Source: an uncultured Clostridium sp. (lineage in GTDB: Bacteria > Bacillota > Clostridia > TANB77 > CAG-508). Taken from it: a DNA stretch of 5,280 bases. Under the pieces are notes generated by a model that worked only from the letters and a program-made list of their open reading frames with translations, made no database searches and was not told where the DNA came from. The stretch is taken from assembly GCA_948465625.1 (NCBI GenBank), contig CAOJXM010000087.1, positions 1 through 5,280 of the forward strand, read 5' to 3'. Both the position numbers and the translations under genes were made by a program. Below, piece by piece: positions 1 to 5,135 of the stretch (position 1 is its first letter; every line of letters starts with the position of its first letter).

Positions 1-1
1 A

Positions 2-97
2 ATAACTATTACATATCTACTTTTTTACGGATTAGTAGGAGTAACTATCATAAATATTGCTTTGTTAGTCATCATCTGTTGGTTACTTCATAAGTAA
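2..97 (+). CDS. 3' end of a short hydrophobic membrane peptide, possible type I toxin (5' truncated)
   Basis: This frame is open from the left edge to a TAA at 95-97. Its 31 visible residues are almost entirely hydrophobic (core ...INIALLVIICWLLHK), ending in a short basic tail: one membrane helix with a positively charged end. No ATG is visible, so the start lies outside the window. The frame is followed 3 nt later by a 12-bp hairpin, and its 3' untranslated region is covered by an antisense transcript from a consensus promoter. That arrangement matches TxpA/RatA-like and other small-hydrophobic type I toxin loci of Firmicutes. The peptide itself could not be matched to a named toxin family. 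It could instead be the last membrane helix of a longer protein. Another frame here (stop at 91-93) is also open but polar, so this one is preferred. Confidence 0.4.
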   Translation: MTITYLLFYGLVGVTIINIALLVIICWLLHK

Positions 98-180
98 TAA
101 AAAATAACCGTTCTGCTTTTGGTCGAGTAAACGGTTATTTTAATTGTTTTTCGGCAACCACTTTGTGGTTTCTCATTTCT
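96..180 (-). ncRNA. Putative antisense RNA antitoxin (RatA-like arrangement)
   Basis: The promoter at 187-215 predicts a start at about position 180, an A on the - strand. The RNA would begin with a small hairpin (AACCAC, loop, GTGGTT, at 156-170) and end at the U-tract after the 101-141 hairpin, giving about 85 nt. No sensible reading frame lies in it. It is fully complementary to the 3' untranslated region of the hydrophobic-peptide mRNA, ending beside that frame's stop codon. By analogy with RatA-type antitoxins it would pair with the toxin mRNA and promote its decay or block its translation. The promoter and hairpins are seen directly; the antitoxin role is inferred. Confidence 0.6.
101..141. 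terminator. Bidirectional intrinsic terminator between toxin-like ORF and antisense RNA
   Basis: A perfect 12-bp inverted repeat (AAAATAACCGTT at 101-112, AACGGTTATTTT at 130-141) encloses a 17-nt loop. Read on the + strand it would end the hydrophobic-peptide mRNA. Read on the - strand it runs directly into TTTTTTATTA, a good U-tract, and would end the antisense RNA. From memory, very similar ATAACCG...CGGTTAT hairpins follow small holin-like toxin genes in many Firmicutes; that was not checked. Confidence 0.75.
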
Positions 181-186
181 TATTTT

Positions 187-215
187 ATTATACACAGATT
201 TCTTATATTTGTCAA
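187..215 (-). promoter_or_regulatory. Consensus sigma-70/SigA promoter for the antisense RNA
   Basis: On the - strand the -35 is TTGACA (210-215) and the -10 is TATAAT (187-192), separated by exactly 17 bp: a perfect match to consensus. It lies beyond the stop codon of the 256-residue gene and points away from it, so it serves no visible protein-coding gene. Its most likely product is the short RNA starting near 180. Such strength is typical of antitoxin RNA promoters. Confidence 0.85.
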
Positions 216-240
216 ATGCAATTTTGAAAAACCTTCTTTC

Positions 241-1011
241 TTAATTTATCTGATTGATTGTCATTTCTTTTGTTCCAATATACACATCTCTGTTTCCATC
301 TAGTTTATGCATTTTTATAATAGTATAATTATCATAATGATATTCCATACTGCCACCATCTTTATAGACTTCTGCATTCGGAAAATCTTTATTGGCTTTT
401 ACAATTAAGCCATCTATCGTCATCTTTCCGCTTCTTAGAGCCTCTTCCAATGCTATCGTTTTATCCTCTATCGTAATCATCACTTCATCAATTCCATAGT
501 AATATAAATTGTAATCTGAATTGGATGGGTTTAATTCCTTGTTGTTTAGTATTTTTGTTTTCTTCTTCTCTTTTGCTTCTTTTACTGTTAATGTAAATTC
601 TTCATATCCCTCTATTAAAATTTCATTTGTGTCTATTTGTGCTGGATAGGTTTCTTTTATATAACCAGTGTAACAAATAATTACTTTCCTTCCTATGCCA
701 TATAAATAATCTTTATGGTCTTCTCCATAATTAATTCTAATTTTGTCTGCTGATTTTCTTTCTGGTTCATCTTCGTTTGGTTCCACTATCATATAGGTAG
801 TGTTTTCTTCTAATACAGTACCTACAAAACAATTCTTATCTTGTGTTAAGTTTTCATCTTGACTGGTTTTGTTGCTTTGCTCTTTTTGGTTATCATGGTT
901 TTTAAGAGCTACCTCATTTCTATTACTAGCATCTTTTAAATAAAATACAGCAGAAGTAACTAAGAGTAAAATCATTGCCATAACTACCACTAAAATAATT
1001 CTTTTTTTCAT
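241..1011 (-). CDS. Membrane-anchored exported protein with DUF3221-like domain, partner of sigma gene
   Basis: The protein has 256 residues. Residues 1-25 form a basic start plus hydrophobic helix (MKKRIILVVVMAMILLLV...). No lipobox cysteine follows, so it is probably an uncleaved anchor with the rest outside the cell. Residues 28-60 are a polar N/Q/K/D/E-rich linker. Residues 61-135 (FVGTVLEEN, IVEPNEDEPERKSADKI, YTGYIKETYPAQI) resemble the DUF3221/YobA-like OB-type domain of Firmicute lipoproteins. Residues 165-256 form a second module rich in Tyr, Gly and Asp (ALRSGKMTIDGLI, DGGSMEYHYDNYTIIK, LDGNRDVYIG) that I cannot assign. The start is supported by AAGGTG about 6 nt upstream. The gene begins 22 nt after the sigma gene's stop, so the two are probably co-transcribed. 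Acting as a surface sensor or effector for that sigma factor is an inference; no enzymatic motif is visible. Confidence 0.75.
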   Translation of the reverse strand: MKKRIILVVVMAMILLLVTSAVFYLKDASNRNEVALKNHDNQKEQSNKTSQDENLTQDKNCFVGTVLEENTTYMIVEPNEDEPERKSADKIRINYGEDHKDYLYGIGRKVIICYTGYIKETYPAQIDTNEILIEGYEEFTLTVKEAKEKKKTKILNNKELNPSNSDYNLYYYGIDEVMITIEDKTIALEEALRSGKMTIDGLIVKANKDFPNAEVYKDGGSMEYHYDNYTIIKMHKLDGNRDVYIGTKEMTINQIN

Positions 1012-1033
1012 ATTATCACCTTTTCCCTTTCTA

Positions 1034-1915
1034 TTATTTAGACAATCTCTTTCTTGCTTTTAGTTGGTGTTTTGTAAAAATAATAGAAAAAATAATTGTT
1101 AGGATAAAAAATATGCTTGAAATCCCCATAAATCCTATTCCTATATAGTTTGGTTCATGATTTGCCTCTGGTATTTGGATTGTATTTTCTAGTGTTTCTG
1201 AAGCATTATCTTCTAAAATACTTTCATCTTCTTTTTTTGTTTCTTCTATCGATGTTTGGTTTTCATTCTCCTCTTGTATGATTTCATTTTTTATGCTGTT
1301 TGTTTCAGCTTCCGTTTGTGAATCTATCTTTTTTGGATTTTTTAATGTAATCATACCTAATGTTGCTGTTACAATAAACATTCCTAAATTACTTAATAAT
1401 ATTTTTAAAGTATGAACCGCTTTATAATATTTCCACTTTACGGTTCCTATCGGTGTTTTTAACATTTTTGCAATTTCCTCAAAGGATAAGTCTGCTAATA
1501 TTTTTAAAGAGATGATTTCTTTTTCTTTCTGATTAAGTCCACTTATCAGATTATGATAACTATCTTTTTCTATTATTTTATTTATCTCACTGTTCTTATC
1601 TTCTATTTCATATATCTCCTCTAAACGAAGATGGTTATTTCTTTTTTTCCAAAAGTTGATTGCTTCGTTTTTGGTTATGGTATATAACCAACTTGCTTCA
1701 CTTTTAGAGGGTAATTTGCTTTTATCTATGGTATATATTTTGGTAAATACTACTTGAACAATCTCTTCTGCATCTTGCTTATTTTTTACAATGCTAAAGG
1801 CAATACCGTATACTAGCTTACTACACATATGATATAATTTTTCAAATGCACTTGTGTTGTTTTCCTTTATCTGTGTAAATAATTCACTTAACTTCTCTTT
1901 TTTTATTTTCTCCAT
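1034..1915 (-). CDS. Membrane-tethered ECF-type RNA polymerase sigma factor
   Basis: The protein has 293 residues, against about 160-200 for a usual ECF sigma. Region 2 spans about residues 24-91 (AFEKLYHMCSKLVYGIAFSI, KNKQDAEEIVQVVF, then ASWLYTITKNEAINFWKKR). Region 4 spans about 121-172 (LISGLNQKEKEIISLKIL, then the helix-turn-helix LSFEEIAKMLKTPIGTVKWKYYKAV). It would bind core polymerase and direct it to its own promoter set. Directly after region 4 comes a hydrophobic segment (174-192), an acidic, Glu/Asn/Ser/Thr-rich stretch (197-256), a second membrane helix (258-281) and a basic tail (KHQLKARKRLSK). Positive-inside logic puts the acidic stretch outside the cell. The start has AAAGGG about 8 nt upstream. 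It is the first gene of the operon with the exported protein at 241-1011. No separate anti-sigma gene is visible, so the extension may itself control activity (inference). Confidence 0.9.
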   Translation of the reverse strand: MEKIKKEKLSELFTQIKENNTSAFEKLYHMCSKLVYGIAFSIVKNKQDAEEIVQVVFTKIYTIDKSKLPSKSEASWLYTITKNEAINFWKKRNNHLRLEEIYEIEDKNSEINKIIEKDSYHNLISGLNQKEKEIISLKILADLSFEEIAKMLKTPIGTVKWKYYKAVHTLKILLSNLGMFIVTATLGMITLKNPKKIDSQTEAETNSIKNEIIQEENENQTSIEETKKEDESILEDNASETLENTIQIPEANHEPNYIGIGFMGISSIFFILTIIFSIIFTKHQLKARKRLSK

Positions 1916-1940
1916 TTTAGTGACCCTTTCTTTCTCTTTA

Positions 1941-1949
1941 TTTATACCA
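1941..1949 (-). promoter_or_regulatory. Possible extended -10 element close to the sigma gene
   Basis: On the - strand TGG followed directly by TATAAA forms an extended -10 (TGN-TATAAT type). It would start RNA near position 1934, giving a leader of roughly 20 nt that still carries the Shine-Dalgarno sequence. No good -35 lies 16-18 bp upstream (TTTATT at 17 bp). It is an alternative or additional promoter to the one at 2052-2081. Confidence 0.3.
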
Positions 1950-1964
1950 CATTTTGAATGAAAA

Positions 1965-1994
1965 ATAAAGATTAGAATTTCCTCTAATCTTTAT
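1965..1994 (-). terminator. Terminator-like hairpin in the leader of the sigma operon
   Basis: A perfect 12-bp inverted repeat (ATAAAGATTAGA at 1965-1976, TCTAATCTTTAT at 1983-1994) has a 6-nt loop. On the - strand it runs directly into TTTTTC, so it can act as an intrinsic terminator, although the stem is AT-rich. It lies about 50 nt upstream of the sigma start codon and about 50 nt downstream of the inferred start from the promoter at 2052-2081. It could stop read-through from nrdD, attenuate the sigma operon, or end a short RNA of about 85 nt. Confidence 0.6.
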
Positions 1995-2051
1995 GGTTAT
2001 TGTTTGGTTTTGTTTGGCTATCTTATCCTATTTAATTCTTTTTCCATTCAT

Positions 2052-2081
2052 GATATAGTATTTTCTATGTTTTTTTGTCAA
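2052..2081 (-). promoter_or_regulatory. Candidate promoter for the sigma operon leader
   Basis: On the - strand a perfect -35, TTGACA (2076-2081), is followed after 18 bp by TATATC (2052-2057), a four-of-six match to the -10. The predicted start is near 2045, giving a leader of about 130 nt that includes the 1965-1994 hairpin. It looks like a housekeeping-sigma promoter. No clear ECF-type AAC/CGT promoter was seen that would indicate autoregulation. Confidence 0.5.
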
Positions 2082-2101
2082 CCTGTTTTCTTTTATAATT
2101 T

Positions 2102-2156
2102 AAAATCAGAACTTCATCTATTTACTTAAAAAAGTTTATAGATGAGTTCTGATTTT
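2102..2156 (-). terminator. Long hairpin after nrdD, probable terminator
   Basis: AAAATCAGAACT (2102-2113) and CATCTAT (2115-2121) pair with ATAGATG (2138-2144) and AGTTCTGATTTT (2145-2156): 19 bp interrupted by one bulged T at 2114. The loop contains a further small ACTT/AAGT pairing. It begins 12 nt past the nrdD stop codon, the usual place for its terminator. The - strand U-tract after it is short (TTTTAAATT), so some read-through toward the sigma operon is plausible. On the + strand it is followed by TTTTTCTT. Confidence 0.7.
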
Positions 2157-2168
2157 TCTTATATCCAA

Positions 2169-4295
2169 TTACAAGTGTAATACTCTTGCTTTAATTTCTT
2201 TTGTTTTTCCTGCATTCCAGAAGTTTTCTCCTAAGTATCCACAAGTTCTTCTTGTAACATTCATTTTGTTGTGGTCTTTGTTATGACATTGTGGACATTC
2301 CCATTCGTTGTTTTCGTTTATGATGATTTCTCCATCAAATCCACATTCATGACAATAGTCTGATTTTGTATTGAATTCTCCATATTGTACATTTTCATAG
2401 ATGAATTTTACTACTTCTTCTAATGCTTTTAGGTTCTTGTCCATGTTTGGTATTTCGATGTAAGAAATGGCTCCTCCTGATGATAGGTCTTGGAATTCAC
2501 TTTCAAATTTTAGTTTACTAAAGGCATCTATTTTTTCTCTTACATCAACATGGTAAGAATTGGTGTAATATCCTTTGTCTGTAATGTCTTCAATGCTTCC
2601 ATATTTTTCTTTATCGATTCTTGCAAATCGATAGCATAGGCTTTCTGCTGGTGTTCCATATAGAGCAAATCCAATTCCCGTTTCTTTTTTCCACTTGTCA
2701 GTTGCTTCTCTTAAGTGTTTCATTAGTCTTAGTGCAAAGTCATGTCCTTCTGGTGCTGTTTGGGATACCCCTTTTACTAATTTGGTTACTTCATATAGTC
2801 CAATGTATCCTAATGACATGGTTGAGTAACCGCCTTTTAGTAATTTATCAATGGTTTCTCCTGCTTCTAAACGTGCAATTGCTCCATATCTCCAATGGAT
2901 TGGGCTGATGTCTGCTTTGGTTCCTAATAGGGCATAGTGTCTACACATTAGTGCTTCGTAACATAATTCTAGTCTTTCATCTAGTAGTTTCCAGAATTTT
3001 TCTTCGTCTTGTCCTGCTATAATTCCGATTTGTGGTAGGTTGATACTAACGACTCCTTGGTTAAATCTTCCCTCAAATTTGTAGTTTCCATTTTCGTCTT
3101 TCCAAGGTGATAAGAAACTTCTGCATCCCATTGGTCCAAATACATTTCCTTTATAGTTTTCACGCATTTTTTTAGCAGAGATATAGTCTGGATAAAATCT
3201 TTTTGAAGAACATTTTACTGCTAATTGGGTTAAGTAATCATATTCTCCCCCTTTTAAACAGTTATGTTCATCTAATACATAGACTAATTTGGGGAATGCT
3301 GGTGTAATGTAGACTCCTTTTTCGTTTTTGATTCCTTTTAATCTTTGTTTTAAGATTTCTTCTATTATCATGGCATTTTCTTTGATGTATTCGTCTTCTG
3401 CTTTTAGGTTTAAGAATAAGGTTACAAATGGTGATTGCCCATTTGTTGTCATTAATGTGTTGATTTGGTATTGTATGGTTTGTACTCCTGCTGCTAATTC
3501 GGTTTTTAGTCTTTGATTGGTTAGGTCTTCGATTATTTCTTGGGTTAGTTTTCCTTTATAGCTACTTTCTATTTCTTTTTTGAATTTGTTGTAGCTTTTT
3601 CTTAGGTATTTTCCTAAGTGGCTAATGTCTACTGATTGTCCACCATATTGGCTACTTGCTACTGCTGCAATGATTTGTGTCATAACGGTACAAGCTACTT
3701 GGAAGCTTTTTGGACTTTCGATTAGTTTTCCATTCATAACGGTTCCATTGTCTAGCATGTCTTCTATGTTGATTAAACAACAGTTGAAGATGGGTTGTAA
3801 GAAGTAGTCTGCATCATGGAAGTGTAATACTCCGTCTTCATGTGCTTTGCTGATTTTTTCTGGTAATAGAATTCTTTTGGTTAGGTCTTTTGATACTTCT
3901 CCTGCAATTAGGTCTCTTTGGGTAGAGGCAATGATTGCATTTTTGTTTGAGTTTTCTTCCATTAATTCTGTGTTTGTGGTTTTGATTAAGCCTAGGATGG
4001 ATTCGTCTGTGGTGTTTTGTTTTCTTACTAATGCTCTTGTATATCGATATACAATATATTTTTTGGCTAATTCAAATTTTTTGATTTCCATTAGTTTTTC
4101 TTCTATGATGTCTTGTATGTCTTCTACTAATATTCTTTTTTTGTCTAATGCTTCTATATATTCTGTTATTTCTTTTATTTCTTCTTTACTCGCTCTTTGT
4201 GATGGTTTTACTTCTTTATTGGCTTTTTCGATTGCAATTGCTATCTTTTCTTGGTTGAATTCTACTGCTCTACCATCTCTTTTTATTACTTTCAT
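2169..4295 (-). CDS. nrdD: Anaerobic (class III) ribonucleoside-triphosphate reductase, large subunit
   Basis: NrdD reduces ribonucleotides to deoxyribonucleotides without oxygen, using a glycyl radical and usually formate as reductant, in the cytoplasm. The 708 residues are full length (E. coli NrdD has 712). Residues 1-91 form an ATP-cone allosteric domain (KVIKRDGRAVEFNQEKIAIAI...FELAKKYIVYRYTRALVR). The catalytic barrel follows, with a CC pair at 172-173 (FNCCLINIEDML), one of which would match the first active-site Cys, and C391 in the finger loop (GPMGCRSFLSPW). A zinc site is formed by C648/C651 (YCHECG) and C667/C670 (CPQC). The radical glycine is G686 in RRTCGYLGENFWN near the C-terminus. 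The start is supported by AAGGGGG about 7 nt upstream. The radical-SAM activase NrdG, which it needs, is not encoded in the window. Control by the divergent Crp/Fnr-type regulator is likely. Confidence 0.98.
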   Translation of the reverse strand: MKVIKRDGRAVEFNQEKIAIAIEKANKEVKPSQRASKEEIKEITEYIEALDKKRILVEDIQDIIEEKLMEIKKFELAKKYIVYRYTRALVRKQNTTDESILGLIKTTNTELMEENSNKNAIIASTQRDLIAGEVSKDLTKRILLPEKISKAHEDGVLHFHDADYFLQPIFNCCLINIEDMLDNGTVMNGKLIESPKSFQVACTVMTQIIAAVASSQYGGQSVDISHLGKYLRKSYNKFKKEIESSYKGKLTQEIIEDLTNQRLKTELAAGVQTIQYQINTLMTTNGQSPFVTLFLNLKAEDEYIKENAMIIEEILKQRLKGIKNEKGVYITPAFPKLVYVLDEHNCLKGGEYDYLTQLAVKCSSKRFYPDYISAKKMRENYKGNVFGPMGCRSFLSPWKDENGNYKFEGRFNQGVVSINLPQIGIIAGQDEEKFWKLLDERLELCYEALMCRHYALLGTKADISPIHWRYGAIARLEAGETIDKLLKGGYSTMSLGYIGLYEVTKLVKGVSQTAPEGHDFALRLMKHLREATDKWKKETGIGFALYGTPAESLCYRFARIDKEKYGSIEDITDKGYYTNSYHVDVREKIDAFSKLKFESEFQDLSSGGAISYIEIPNMDKNLKALEEVVKFIYENVQYGEFNTKSDYCHECGFDGEIIINENNEWECPQCHNKDHNKMNVTRRTCGYLGENFWNAGKTKEIKARVLHL

Positions 4296-4325
4296 TTGAT
4301 TACCCCCTTAACTTTTTCTTCCCTT

Positions 4326-4331
4326 ATTATA
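4326..4331 (-). promoter_or_regulatory. nrdD promoter -10 element, weak -35
   Basis: A perfect TATAAT lies on the - strand, with transcription predicted to start near 4319, about 24 nt before the nrdD ATG. At 17 bp spacing the -35 position (4349-4354) reads ACATTT, a poor match to TTGACA. It overlaps the edge of the palindrome at 4353-4366. A good -10 with no -35 and a palindrome over it is typical of an activator-dependent class II promoter. Confidence 0.7.
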
Positions 4332-4352
4332 TCGCAAGATGAGTAAAAAAAT

Positions 4353-4366
4353 GTTGCAATTGCAAC
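4353..4366. promoter_or_regulatory. Perfect palindromic operator, likely site of the Crp/Fnr-type regulator
   Basis: GTTGCAATTGCAAC is a perfect 14-bp palindrome flanked by seven A on the left (4345-4351) and seven T on the right (4367-4373), nearly extending the symmetry. The half-site layout GTTGC-N4-GCAAC matches the 5-4-5 geometry of FNR boxes (TTGAT-N4-ATCAA) but not their bases. Its centre is about 40.5 bp upstream of the inferred nrdD start, where class II Crp/Fnr activators bind (-41.5). The divergent regulator is the obvious candidate protein. Confidence 0.7.
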
Positions 4367-4455
4367 TTTTTTTAAAATATTTTTTTTTGTCTTTGGTAAC
4401 CATTGTGGCTGTTTATTTTGGCGAATTATTTCATTTTTGTTACAGTTTTATGACA

Positions 4456-4484
4456 TTGAAAAATGTTTTAAGTTAAGTTATACT
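4456..4484 (+). promoter_or_regulatory. Promoter of the Crp/Fnr-type regulator gene
   Basis: TTGAAA (4456-4461), a 17-bp spacer and TATACT (4479-4484) form a near-consensus housekeeping promoter. The predicted start is near 4491, leaving a leader of about 15 nt that holds little more than the Shine-Dalgarno sequence GAGGGTGAG (4492-4500). Unlike nrdD, this gene appears able to be transcribed without an activator. Confidence 0.7.
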
Positions 4485-4505
4485 AAGATAAGAGGGTGAG
4501 AGTAT

Positions 4506-5135
4506 ATGTTAGAAGGTTTTACGATTTCTGATTTTGTAAAAGATTTTAGTTGCAATTGTAGAAAGGTGCAACAGAAGTCTTTTAAGAAGAATACGGTTAT
4601 TACTACTTATATGCAAAATCGTAGTCAATTTTGTATTTTGGTAAGTGGTAGTGCTGATTTAATCCGATATAATTTGAATGGAATTAAAACGATTGTAGAG
4701 CATTTTGTGACCAATGATTTGTTTGGTGAGATTTTTTATACGATTAATTTGAATAATGAGTTGTTTGTTTTGGCTAAAGAGGATTGTACTGTTTTGTTTT
4801 TTGATTATAATGATATTCATACGAAATGCAAAAAAGATTGCAAGTTTCATGCAACCTTGTCATCTTCTTTGCCAGAACTTATTTTGAATAAAGTGATTGA
4901 TTTGAATTTGCGTATCGAGGTTTTAACGAAACGAACGATTCGCGAAAAGATTTTGTTTTATTTTGATTCGCTTTCTACTAGAAAGTTAAGTAAGTCTTTT
5001 ATTCTTCCTTTTTCTTTGACAGATTTAGCCGATTACTTAAGTATTGATAGAAGTGCTATGATGCGAGAGATGAAGGTTTTAAAGGAGGAAGGCTTTATAA
5101 AAAAGAATAAGAATAAGATTACTTTGTTATATTAG
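4506..5135 (+). CDS. Crp/Fnr-family transcriptional regulator with two cysteine pairs
   Basis: The protein has 209 residues. An N-terminal cyclic-nucleotide-binding-type beta-roll domain spans about 20-115 (LVSGSADLIRYNLNGIKTIVEHF, NDLFGEIFY, ELFVLAKEDCTVLFFDYNDI). A dimerisation helix spans about 120-155 (LNLRIEVLTKRTIREKILFYF). The winged helix-turn-helix spans about 167-205 (FSLTDLADYLSIDRSAMMRE...EEGFIKK). The phosphate-binding signature of true cAMP receptors is absent. C16/C18 precede the beta-roll and C108/C112 (KCKKDC) follow it; C43 and C94 lie within it. Paired N-terminal and central cysteines recall FNR's iron-sulfur ligands (C20, C23, C29, C122), but the spacing differs, so redox, metal or heme sensing is inferred. 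The start has GAGGGTGAG upstream. It is divergent from nrdD and separated from it by the palindromic operator. The most likely role is activation of nrdD, and possibly other genes, in anaerobic or redox-shifted conditions. Confidence 0.93.
   Translation: MLEGFTISDFVKDFSCNCRKVQQKSFKKNTVITTYMQNRSQFCILVSGSADLIRYNLNGIKTIVEHFVTNDLFGEIFYTINLNNELFVLAKEDCTVLFFDYNDIHTKCKKDCKFHATLSSSLPELILNKVIDLNLRIEVLTKRTIREKILFYFDSLSTRKLSKSFILPFSLTDLADYLSIDRSAMMREMKVLKEEGFIKKNKNKITLLY

Noticed and set aside
1993..2058. A + strand frame encoding a 21-residue hydrophobic peptide (MVIVWFCLAILSYLILFPFM...)
   Set aside because: No Shine-Dalgarno sequence lies upstream and no + strand promoter is evident. T-rich sequence on this strand yields Phe/Leu/Ile-rich frames by chance, and the stretch overlaps the leader of the sigma operon.
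2102..2156. The long inverted repeat as a miniature transposable element
   Set aside because: It has no target-site duplication, is only 55 bp, and sits exactly where the nrdD terminator is expected.
2621..4299. Several + strand frames of 60-150 codons opposite nrdD
   Set aside because: They are antisense shadows of a full-length, motif-complete nrdD, rich in Leu/Ser/Phe as expected from its reverse complement, with no supporting ribosome binding sites or recognisable domains.
4390..4415. TTTGGTAACCATTG in the divergent region as a second operator
   Set aside because: The symmetry is only TGGT-N-ACCA, it does not resemble the 4353-4366 palindrome or an FNR box, and such short inverted repeats are common by chance.
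4659..4850. A - strand frame of 63 codons opposite the regulator
   Set aside because: It lies wholly within the well-supported Crp/Fnr-family gene and shows no domain or start signal.
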